From Melanopsichium pennsylvanicum (Eukaryota; Basidiomycota; Ustilaginomycetes; Ustilaginales), in contig OAPG01000020.1 of the NCBI GenBank assembly GCA_900208305.1, positions 487,284 to 551,283 of the forward strand: a stretch of DNA of 64,000 nt, in the 5' to 3' direction. Positions 39,659 through 49,258 of this stretch are shown piece after piece. Position numbers and translations under genes: made by a program. Below the pieces are notes generated by a model. That model was given only the letters and a program-made list of their open reading frames with translations, was not told where the DNA came from and ran no database searches. Numbering within the stretch: the stretch's first letter is position 1; every line of letters begins with the position of its first letter.

Positions 39659-41665
39659 ATGGGCAAACTCATGCGGCCAGCCGGTCCACTTTTCCTCTTC
39701 ATCTTTTTGTCGTTCTTGTCCCATGTCACGGCGTCGAGCTGCGATATGAGTCTCGATGATATGGAGGTGTACCATCCGATCATGGGAAATCAAAACGAGG
39801 ATCCTTGGAAGGATTGTAGAAGTTCCAGCGGGCAAGGAGGTTCGGATTCTGTGGCAAAATTTGGTCACAGGAAGAGAGCGCTTGGCGGGGAGCATTGGGT
39901 TGGCGGACACAAGCATTTCCGACGAGTAGATGGCGGTGTTGGCTCTTTTGGCGATGCTGTACGTGCGCCTGGAGGAGGAAATTACGACAAGTTCATGCCA
40001 TCCGCTCAATCCCCCGGTTCTGGCTTTGGTGGCGGCGTTACTGGTTCACTTTCCACAGAGGGTGGCGATCTCGGCGCGATTTCGAGCAAGCCACATGGTT
40101 TCGCCGCTGCAGTGACCGGTGGTGGTTCTGCAACCCCTGTCATCCCAAGAGACGTTAAAGAGCTCGAAAGCCTTCTCGCTTCTGACTCGCCTGCCGTGAT
40201 CCACCTCGACAAGGTGTACGACTATCGCGGAACCTTTGGCACCTGTACCAACTGCAAAGGCTGTGTTCCCGATTCCTATCTCCAATGCCCTTCAAAGGGT
40301 CAGCTGGCTATCGACATCGGCGTAGGTTGGTGCGAAGGCAAACGCTCCCAATCTGTCACATACGACAAAGCAGGTCTCAACCCACTCATTGTAGGCAGTA
40401 ATAAATCCATCATCGGTATCTCCAAAGACGCCGCCATCGTAGGTCGAGGCTTTATTATAAAAAACGTCAAAAACGTCATCCTTCAGAATTTCCGAATCGA
40501 ACAAATCAACCCCGAGTTCGTCTGGGGTGGTGATGGCGTGAACTTGGTGGGTGCACAAATGATATGGATCGACAAGATCACATTCTACTTGATCGGTCGA
40601 CAGTTCATCCGCACCGGAACTGATGCTTCCACGGCAACGATCTCCAACAATCATTTCGACTGCCATACGAAATGGAGTGCCACCTGTGATGACAGTCATT
40701 ACTGGACCCTCCTGGCCCACGGTTCAGGAGATCGAATCACCTTCTCGGGCAACTTGCTGGATAAATGCTCCGGTCGCTCACCCAAAATTGGCAATTTGAA
40801 GGGAGGTGATTCCGTTTGGCACATCGTCAATTCCATGTTTGACACAAGCTCGGGTCACTCGTTGGACCTAGGTCCTGGTATTACAGTATTGGTCGAAGGC
40901 AATGTTTTCACGAATGTAGCCCAGACGAGCCTGCATGAGAGCCATCCGGGAAGGGCGTTTGCACCTTCGGATGAGGCTGTGTGTAAGCAATGTACGGGCG
41001 TGTTGGGTCGAGAATGCCAGCCGAACGCGTACAGGAATGCAAAGCCTGTACCGAGTACGTCGTCCGCTTCAGTGGTACTCAAGGATGTCGCGCCGGAGAG
41101 AATGAGTGGCGCGTTGCCTCCTGGAAAAGCGGCACAGACGGTCCTGAGCACGGCTGGCTGTGATGGCAAAGGTGAAGCTTCCTCTGGGAACAGTGTGGTC
41201 GGCGGTGAAGCTGGAGGGTTAGGGACGAGCGTTGGAAGTGTGAAGGAAGATTACGGTACTGGTACTGGTACTCGTGATGGTACAGATGATGAAGACGACA
41301 TCTCTGGCCAAGGTCTCGCCAAGTCTGAGCACGGTGCTGGCACCAAGTCTCAAGAATCTCGCGTTGGCGATGCCCTTGTGGGAGGTGGTGGTGATGACGA
41401 CCACTCATCAGGCAGCAGAATGCAGAAGGACGGCTATGGCTTGGATCAAGACAATGCTACTCAGAAGCAAAAGGAACTTGATGAACAGATTAAGAAGAAG
41501 CAACCAAAGGAAAAGGATGACCAAGAGAAGCAGGAGCAAGGGGACGACGAAGAGAAGCAGAAAAAACAGGACGATGAAAAGAAGCAGGAGCAAGGGGACG
41601 ACGAAGAGAAGCAGAAAAAACAGGACGATGAAAAGAAGCAAGACAAACAGGACGTTCTGAAGTAG
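39659..41665 (+). CDS. Secreted pectin lyase (PL1) with charged repeat tail
   Basis: 668 aa from ATG 39659 (MGKLMRPAGPLFLF); the upstream frame has only a non-ATG start. Signal peptide residues 1-25. A Gly/Ser-rich spacer leads to the parallel beta-helix catalytic domain (about 160-470): VYDYRGTFGTCTNCKGC, the typical pectin-lyase WGGDGVNLVG and IWIDKITFYLIGRQF, DSHYWTLL, NLLDKCSGRSPKIG, and NVFTNVAQ...HPGRAF. It cleaves pectin by beta-elimination, outside the cell, in plant tissue. After about residue 480 comes a Gly/Asp-rich linker and a Lys/Glu/Gln tail with an exact 54-bp tandem duplication (41527-41580 and 41581-41634). Such a tail is not part of ordinary pectin lyases (about 360-400 aa). 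Confidence 0.9.
   Translation: MGKLMRPAGPLFLFIFLSFLSHVTASSCDMSLDDMEVYHPIMGNQNEDPWKDCRSSSGQGGSDSVAKFGHRKRALGGEHWVGGHKHFRRVDGGVGSFGDAVRAPGGGNYDKFMPSAQSPGSGFGGGVTGSLSTEGGDLGAISSKPHGFAAAVTGGGSATPVIPRDVKELESLLASDSPAVIHLDKVYDYRGTFGTCTNCKGCVPDSYLQCPSKGQLAIDIGVGWCEGKRSQSVTYDKAGLNPLIVGSNKSIIGISKDAAIVGRGFIIKNVKNVILQNFRIEQINPEFVWGGDGVNLVGAQMIWIDKITFYLIGRQFIRTGTDASTATISNNHFDCHTKWSATCDDSHYWTLLAHGSGDRITFSGNLLDKCSGRSPKIGNLKGGDSVWHIVNSMFDTSSGHSLDLGPGITVLVEGNVFTNVAQTSLHESHPGRAFAPSDEAVCKQCTGVLGRECQPNAYRNAKPVPSTSSASVVLKDVAPERMSGALPPGKAAQTVLSTAGCDGKGEASSGNSVVGGEAGGLGTSVGSVKEDYGTGTGTRDGTDDEDDISGQGLAKSEHGAGTKSQESRVGDALVGGGGDDDHSSGSRMQKDGYGLDQDNATQKQKELDEQIKKKQPKEKDDQEKQEQGDDEEKQKKQDDEKKQEQGDDEEKQKKQDDEKKQDKQDVLK
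41527..41650 (+). repeat. 54-bp tandem repeat inside the pectin lyase gene
   Basis: Two exact 54-bp copies (41527-41580, 41581-41634) and the start of a third encode KQEQGDDEEKQKKQDDEK. Identical copies mean recent duplication and probable length variation between strains. Confidence 0.92.
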
Positions 41666-41863
41666 CAGCACCATCGACGTTGATCTCCGCCGTCTTCCCC
41701 CGTCCTTTCTGACGCATCTCTCACCAATCTTTTCCCTCTTGTCTCTCATTCTAAACCAAGAAGATACCTGTCACGGCATCGCTTCGTTCACACCTTTCGT
41801 ATCAAGCCAATATCACGTTGTATAAATTTTATAAGGTTTGATTGCAGCGCTTCCAAATTGATT

Positions 41864-43138
41864 CTATGCCAAGCTTTCATCATAGAAAATCGCAATCTTG
41901 GTCTGGTAGCCTGTCTGCGCTGAGATAAGTCCTCTGTTCATCGTGTTTGCTGCAAGCGGGAAAAAGGCCTTGCCTTCTTTGTCGAGGACGATAGCTCCAC
42001 CCACACCCTTTTTGCTACCATAGCTCTTGATAAGCTCATCCATAGCTGCCCTGATCGCCTTTTCGAACGGCATATTGCCATACCTGATGCGATGTGCGAT
42101 GGACGAGGCAAAGTTGGTGCGGAGGAAAAAATCTCCATCGCCCGTGCCTGAGATTGCGATGCCTTGCTCGATCTCACCATGTCCTCCCTTTAACAATGTT
42201 TTGCTGCCTCTGGGGTTGAAGATCTTGCGCAAAAGGTAAAAGAATCCCGAGCTTCTTATATGCTTGTAAAAGCGGGGATTCGAAGAGGTGGTTGAGGCCG
42301 ACCAAGAGTCGGCCAGAAAGCCACTTCCAACAGAAGGAGTATCACCGATTCGACCGGGGAATTTGTTCGTCTTGCCTCCAGTAGATGTGGCGACGGAAAG
42401 GTGACCACTGGAGTCAAGTGCGACGGCGCCCACTGTGCCTTGAGGGAGAAAATCTTTGAGCTCCGCATAGCTATCAAAGATAGCTTGATCTTCGTGCTCC
42501 TCTTCGACCTTTTTTACGTCTCGAGGGGTGGTTGCGTACGGTGGTAGATCCAGCTCTGCATCGGATTCAGACTCAACTTTGTCCTTCGCGGGCTTGAAAA
42601 GACCCGTCTCAATTCCTCGCTTGTGCTCCAACCACCGCCTTTTAGTATAGTAATACCTCTTGCTCACCTTTTCAGTGCCATACTTCCACCCAGCTTTTTC
42701 TGCCGCATTGCCAGAATAGAACGCATGGCCTCCAAGGTCTGTATTGTTCTCCAACAAGACCTTGACGAGTAAGATAGGATTCTTAGTTTGCCTCACGCCA
42801 GTGACAGCGGCATTTTTCGAATGAAATCCGGGCTGAGTGGTCATTAGAGAAGCTTCGCATACAGTTCGACCTGCAGAATCAAACACCGCGCCTTTGCCTG
42901 CGTTGAAAAGGGGGGAATCTTCGAGCTGGCTGACTGCATGGCAGACCGCGTCCAGCGACGAAGTGTGTTTGGACGAGTAGGTGGTATTGAGGACATTGCG
43001 AAGGCGTGCCCGATATGCAGCGAGAAGATCAGGTGGCATGTCCAAAGTGGTGGTCCCCCCAGCGCCACCGTGGATGGCTAGGGCCACGATGTGAGGCCAT
43101 TTTTTGAGGTCCACATTGTCGCGGTGGGCACTTGTCAT
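41864..43138 (-). CDS. Isoaspartyl peptidase / L-asparaginase (N-terminal nucleophile, T2 family)
   Basis: 424 aa, intronless, from ATG 43138. The alpha part opens LAIHGGAGG, then DAVCHAVSQLEDSPLFNAGKG and EASLM. The autocleavage site is GTVGAVALD with catalytic Thr235, followed by HLSVATSTGG and GRIGDTPSVGSGF, then ISGTGDGDFFLRTN of the beta subunit. The precursor is expected to cut itself before Thr235 and hydrolyse asparagine or beta-aspartyl peptides. The linker before the cleavage site (about 155-230) is long, Lys/Glu-rich and would be exposed. The family can also include aspartylglucosaminidase; the HGGAGG start and lack of a signal peptide favour the cytosolic isoaspartyl peptidase type. 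Confidence 0.9.
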   Translation of the reverse strand: MTSAHRDNVDLKKWPHIVALAIHGGAGGTTTLDMPPDLLAAYRARLRNVLNTTYSSKHTSSLDAVCHAVSQLEDSPLFNAGKGAVFDSAGRTVCEASLMTTQPGFHSKNAAVTGVRQTKNPILLVKVLLENNTDLGGHAFYSGNAAEKAGWKYGTEKVSKRYYYTKRRWLEHKRGIETGLFKPAKDKVESESDAELDLPPYATTPRDVKKVEEEHEDQAIFDSYAELKDFLPQGTVGAVALDSSGHLSVATSTGGKTNKFPGRIGDTPSVGSGFLADSWSASTTSSNPRFYKHIRSSGFFYLLRKIFNPRGSKTLLKGGHGEIEQGIAISGTGDGDFFLRTNFASSIAHRIRYGNMPFEKAIRAAMDELIKSYGSKKGVGGAIVLDKEGKAFFPLAANTMNRGLISAQTGYQTKIAIFYDESLA

Positions 43139-44786
43139 GTTGTGAATCGAGGTAAATCTTGTGCTATAGATGAATCAAGTTGTGCCTCTACATGCATAAG
43201 CCAAGGATGGAATGCAAAGCTAAATGTCCAAAAGGTTGGTCTGGGCAGAATGCGGAGAATAAGGGTCTGTATCCATGTGTACGATAATAGTGTATGCTAC
43301 ACTTAGGAATAGCCCGAGCAATTCGCCGAGGGTTGCCGAAATGCTGTCAGATGTCATGTCGTGCGATCTGACATTGCTCACTTCTGCCTTGCCGGCTTCA
43401 CATCACCGCAAGCTTATTCAGGTCAGATCACGGTTCAGGAGGCGAGCTTAAAGAATCAAGACAGCTAATACCGCCAAGGACCCTTTCGGAAGGCATCATA
43501 CGTTATCAGATTAGGGACCTCACCCCCACGAGCGTTTGCAACAGCTGTTCATGCTTCTTTTGGGAGAGATCTTTGGGCAAATATGCATACAAATCTGATA
43601 ACGAAACCTTTTTGACGCACTCGTGCATACGCCAAGAAATCATACGATGAAGCGACAAGGATCGCGCCAATCAGGTTGGTTCATTGACTGCGTCCAAGCG
43701 AAGCGCATGGGTGCATTTTGGACCATGTTGAGTGTGACAGTGTGAGTACCAGTCGGAATAGGTCGGAGTCAGACCAATCGGTTCTGTACTGCTCATCGAG
43801 TCGTAGCCCCATGACTTTGCGTCAGGTTTGCGAGTTCAAAAACAAGGAAAGGCGACGAATTGCAGACATACGATGAGCCGAGCTGTATACATTGTCTCAG
43901 CTCGTCGTGCGGTGATCGTTGCTATGATGTACTTACTGCAGTAGCAACCTATGACATTGGGATCAGCTGGGGAACAGCGAGACTTTTTTACGAAATGTGA
44001 TACGCTAAGAGAGCGCGATGTAGCACACTCCACGCACGAACTTGCGCTACAAACACCACCGACAACCCTTGACCCAACAGCCAAACCCTGATTCCACTTT
44101 CGCCAATGTACTGCACTACACCTTGGATCGCAGGCTCTTTTTTTCTCTTTCTCGCTTTTCTCTTTCTCGCTCGTGTTGTGGTCGCATATTTGGATGATGG
44201 AGTGGAGAAAGTTGCAATAGGTAGCTCTGTGTGTACCCTGGACCCTGTGACCTGTAGCATGGCGCTTAGCCACAACTTTTCCTAGCTGAACATCAATTTG
44301 GCACTAAAACACTTTCGGAGCGACAATACACTTGAGAAGGAATCGCGCAACTCGTGGCGCATCAAGCAGTAGCTGGCGCCAAAATTCGTCATACAAGACG
44401 GGACAAAGGTTCGTCGATCGACTGTCGGCATAGAGGTCAACGTCGACAAGGGTCGAGGGCGGCGGACCGAGCACTTACTTTTTCATCGAACACGAAGCGC
44501 TCAAACTGGTGGCTGTATGCCAGCACCGCTCTGCGTGTAGGCGCTCGTAGCGAAAAGGAACCAAAAGAAGGCTCGCTCAGATCATACACACAACCAATAG
44601 TGATGGGTTGTGAGCAGTGAGCATTGAGTGGGGCCGTTGCTGGAAGCTATCAGCAATTCTAGCTCGCACCTGATGATTGTAGTATATATCTTTCAGCTCT
44701 TGCTCGATCGAGTCCGTCATTGATTCCCACCTTGACTCAGACTACATCTCCATCTCCCACAATAAAAGCTCACAGCACTTGACAGG
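43139..44786. other. Long divergent intergenic region
   Basis: About 1.65 kb between the asparaginase and N-acetylglutamate synthase starts. A pyrimidine-rich tract with repeated TTTTCTCTTTCTCGC lies near 44140-44172. Frames at 43836-44275 have no family likeness. A TATATAT at 44683-44689 is listed separately. Confidence 0.4.
44683..44689 (+). promoter_or_regulatory. Candidate TATA box of the N-acetylglutamate synthase gene
   Basis: TATATAT lies 98 bp upstream of ATG 44787 and supports transcription starting before the proposed first exon. Confidence 0.45.
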
Positions 44787-47700
44787 ATGCTTCTCACCAC
44801 AACTAGAAGACCTTCGCTACCCGTATCAGGTTGGCTCGCGCCCGACACTCGCCAGGGCTCGAGCAGACTCGCACATGCGCCGCACCGTACCTTCTACTCG
44901 GACCTGTACGAAAATGAGGGGCATCTCTTTGATTTGAACGGTGACGAGGGACGACCCACTGTCAGCTGTACGCCGTTCAGCTCCAGTGCTCGACCCAAAA
45001 AACAACAATCCTCTCGATTCAGCACGAGCAATCGAACGGCTTACGATGTCGAACGTCAGATGCAAAGGGTGAGTTTATCATGTTATCGCGCCGAGACGTC
45101 TTTTGTGATGCGATGATGGAGTGCTCCTTTACGATTGCGTAAGGTTCGGCACGTTTATGGGAGCAAAGGTGGCTCTGATGTCAGAAAGAGGCAGCTCGGA
45201 GCGATCAGAAATTTGGTCGAGTGGCTATTAGCAGGCGCAGCCTTTGACAGTTATTTGCGTCGTATTGTATACAATCACAAAGCTCACTTGATTTTAAACC
45301 GAAGCCGTCGGTGACGTACCCGCTTCTCGGCGCTTCCAGGCTTTGGCTTTGTCTCTTTCAGGGTTCAACTTTTTCAAAAATCAACGCGTGCGTGGGTGTA
45401 AGGGAGTCACACATCGGAACGGCGGCACACAGTCACCACTACTTGAATCTGCTTCAGCCTAAGCAGTCTGTGTGAAAAAGGGAGGTTGCGGCCCTGACTT
45501 ATCGGGGAAATCAAAAGAAGAAAGACACGCACACTCAAAACACGAAGCAGCACGGTGCGATAGGAGCAGCAGAAGAAACAACAACTTCCGATGATGGCTC
45601 TTGTGTTCTCGCTCCTTATCTCTGCACTCGTTTCCATCATCATCATCCTTCCTCATTGTCACTCGCTTTGCTCGTTCCGGCTCATGGCTTCCGACGTGTT
45701 TTCGTGAGCTGCACACTTCTTGGCTCGCAGCATACCAAGTCGGTGCAGGCAAGCGAATTGGTTCGGTCGCTTCCCATCTTGATCTCGTCGACGGATCCAC
45801 GGCACTGGTACGGAAGAGCCGACTTGCTGACAAAACTTGCTCGTTATTCTTTACCTCGGGCTTTGATTCAAACTCTCCTTCTTGCTCACGAATCACCTTT
45901 TTCGGACCGACCGCTGCACTTTCTCACGCCATCATGTCGAAACGCATGCAGAACTTAATTATGGAGATCCTCCAAGCGCAACCATCGCTACGAGACTCGA
46001 AAACGTACCTCAACAGTTTCGCTCCACGCAAATCATCTGCTCGGAAGCCCCTATCTCAGGCCAACACCAGCAGCACTGCTTCATCGTCATCCACCACCAC
46101 AACCACAACATCGGCACAAACACTCGACTATCCCGAGTTCCCAATACCACCCAACATCGCTCGCCCTGGCAGCTTACATAACCCGTCAACCACCACTTGG
46201 GATCCGCAACACTCAATATCCTTGGAAAATGATCCTCATGCCCATCAATCAGCCGCAGTACAACCCAAGCTACCCCGAGCGATCCTCGATATCTTACAAG
46301 AGTCAAAGCGACGCATCCCCGCTGATTCTAGCCCAAACACCACCACCACCACCACCACCACCACGTCTGCGCCGCGTCACATTATACCGCCGAAAAGTTC
46401 AACTGTCGCCATCCCACAGGTCACACCCGTATCAGATGCTTTGGCAGACTCTCACACCGCACTGGTGAAGGTTCAGGGTCCTTTTACCGACCGCCAGCTC
46501 GACTCGATTGCAGAGGGTTTGGTTTACCTCAAACGTCTCGGTCTTGTCAGCGTTGTTGTCGTGGATCAGGATGATTGGCCCGACATCTCGGCTGATATTG
46601 ATCGCAATGGTCAGCTTGTAGCAGGCAGGGACGAGCTCGAAGATCAGCGCATGGGTGATTGGCTTGCTGCCCACCCTGCGCCCTCATCCATGCAATCTCC
46701 CTCACTTAAGGGTGAGCAGAGCGCCAACCACGGATGCAGGTCGAGCTTACTTGGCCGAAAGCAAGAGAGGCTGCGCAAGCGTATCATGGCGGAGACGCTG
46801 CGTCTGACAGATAGTCTCAACCGCAAAGGTGCCATGGCTAGACCCTTCCCTCAGGCTGTCGTCAAAGTCGATGCAAATGCGGCTGCACGAATCGAGTCGG
46901 AAGCTCGACCATTCCAGCAGACACAGACGTCAGGGGCTTCTGCACCTGGCGACTCGGTTGTTGCGGGCTCATCCCCGGTTTCGCCAACAGTACACTATGG
47001 GAGTGCTGGCGAGGAGCGTCTTCGACCACCACTTGTCTCAGATGATAGCCTTAACTCCATTCGATCAGCGCTAGCGTCCAACCAGATTCCTGTGCTGGCA
47101 CCGTACGCGCTATTTGAAAACGAAAAGGACGGGACGCTCGAGACGCTTTGCGTGCGTGCTGACGATGTTATGGTGGCTCTGACTAGAGACATGGTCGTTG
47201 CTGCTAATAGAGCCTACGAGACGTCGAACGACACCGAGGCAACTGCTTCCACCTCATCTGCCTCTTCCAGCGCCGATCCGCTTTCGCAATTCGTGGATGG
47301 AGAAGTGGATATGATGCCTCTCAGGCTCATGGTCATCAACCGTGAAGGTGGCATTCCATCTCACGCTCGAGGTGGTGACCCTCACTTGTCCATCAACTTG
47401 GCCTCAGAGTATCACCAGATCAAGCAGTCCTTTGTCTGGGACCAAACACATCCAACAGCGCTTCGCAACCTTGACGCGATCTCTGACTGCCTCTCGTACA
47501 TGCCGCAGACATCGTCCGGCGTTCTCGTCACCCATCGCTCCCCCCGATCGCTCATTGCAAACCTCATCACCAACAAAGCAGCTCACAGCCCCTCGCTCCC
47601 GCATCGACTCCTGGCCAACAAGAAGGACGTTCGTCACACACCCACCATCATCCGACCTGGTCTGCCCATCAAAGTCATACAGGACTTTAACAAGATCGAT

Positions 47701-48540
47701 CTGGCCAAGATGACGGCTTTGCTCGAAGCATCCTTCCGACGAAAGCTCAACCAAGAAGGGTACTATCAAAGACTGAGGGAACAGCTTGATTTCGTGATCG
47801 TCACAGGTGACTATCAGGGAGCGGCAGTTGTGACAAAAGAGTACGCGCCGGATGATGGCCGAAACAGTATCGAGCCGATCGCATACCTGGACAAATTTGC
47901 GGTTCTCCCATCATTGCAGGGTTCGGGTACGGTGGACTTTTTGTGGGGTGCACTGCGTGACGAAGTGCAGGGCTTGGGCCTGCTGGATGCGTTGAACGAC
48001 AACGGTGGTAGGGGTGGGTACGGTACTGGCCGAGATCTCGTTTGGAAGTCGCGCAGCAACAATCCGGTCAATAGGTGGTACTATGAGCGATCGAATGGAT
48101 TCGTACGTATCGATACTGATGCAAAGGGTACTGGATGGCAGCTATTCTGGTGTGATGCAGAAGACAAGTTGGCAAGGCTGTCTGGCGAGCGGAGATTGTC
48201 TGCTTCTGCCTCGAATTTGGAAGAAGCCGCAGCGAACGCACACGATGACATTGAGCTTGGTCATTCGTTTGACGATGATATCTCACCCCACAGTGATCGA
48301 CGCCGCTTGGGAGGTCAAGGCGTAGGCGCTTTGGAAAGCACTGGTCTGGATGCGTACGAACGCAGTAGAAGGCTGTCAAAGCCCAAGTTCGATTCGCATC
48401 TGCATAGAAGTGGAATGAGCTTCGGTGGTGGTGGAAGGATTGATCTGACGCTGCTACCTATTGTGGCGCCAGAGGAAGGCGGAAGACTGCTGCGTTGGGC
48501 CAAGTGCATGAAGACGATCAAGGGCGCTTGGGCGGATTGA
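44787..48540 (+). CDS. ARG2: Mitochondrial N-acetylglutamate synthase (fungal ARG2), two exons proposed
   Basis: The catalytic half is clear: KIDLAKMTALLEASFRRKL, YLDKFAVLPSLQGSGTVDF, LVWKSRSNNPVNRWYYERS and WQLFWCD are the fungal NAGS acetyltransferase domain. The enzyme makes N-acetylglutamate from acetyl-CoA and glutamate, the first step of arginine synthesis, in mitochondria. The frame in which this lies has its first ATG at 45934, which gives no targeting sequence. I propose exon 1 at 44787-45068 (94 codons, Arg/Ser-rich, presequence-like MLLTTTRRPSLPVSGWL...RTFYS) spliced from GTGAGT (45069) to the CATGCAG acceptor ending at 45951, in phase 0. The junction reads DVERQMQR/NLIMEILQAQPS. 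Total 956 aa; intron 883 bp. The family call is firm; the exon join is inferred. Confidence 0.8.
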
Positions 48541-49258
48541 GTGTTGCGAGTGTTGCAATTTTTCATTCGGTTGTTTGTACACATAGAATCTTTCGTTCTG
48601 GCACAAAATCTCACGATTGGAACCGCATCATTTGTATATCACTGAGAGAAAGTCTGCTTGAGTTATCGGATGAATCAACATGAAAGATGAGTTCATGGAT
48701 ACAAGGGATGCTCCGAAGTGTGTGGTGCGAAGCTGACTGTAATAATCTGGCGCATGAATTCACCTCCACCTTTGTCTCAGAGTCTGAAGACGGTGAAGAC
48801 TCAACCTGCTGCCCGAGAGTTTTTTTTGGGTGTGACGCCAAACAAAAGTCAAGTGTTGTTCTTCCCATTCACGATTCACAATTCGGACGACCCGCGAAAC
48901 TGCCCAGACTTGCCGTAAGTTAAAAGGTTTCTCCTAACTTTGCTGACTGAGATGTTCCACACTCACCATTCTCACTCTCCCTTCCTCCACTACCATAATA
49001 TCGGTCTTTCCTATCTGCTGTTTGACTATGCATTTCGCCAGAGAAAACTCCAAAGCACCAGCGGACTGCTGACGGACCAGAACATTCATTTATTGCTCAG
49101 GTGAATGATCAGCTCGGTTTTCTTGCAATCGAAAGCGCCTCGACCTGTCGAATTGATCCCACAATCGACGCCCAAAGGAGGCTAGTGAGCCCCTCGGTCC
49201 TCATCGCTTGTGTGGCAGCACCATTTCGGTTCGCCCCTTCGCCTTGAACGCCGCAACC
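48541..49258. other. Intergenic region, NAGS to MRE11
   Basis: 718 bp between two genes on the same strand: 3' flank of NAGS then MRE11 promoter. A pyrimidine-rich stretch lies near 48975-49000. No gene seen. Confidence 0.4.

Noticed and set aside
45601..45933. N-terminal extension of ARG2 starting at 45601
   Set aside because: The first codon is TTG, so it is not a start; the stretch is more likely intron sequence.
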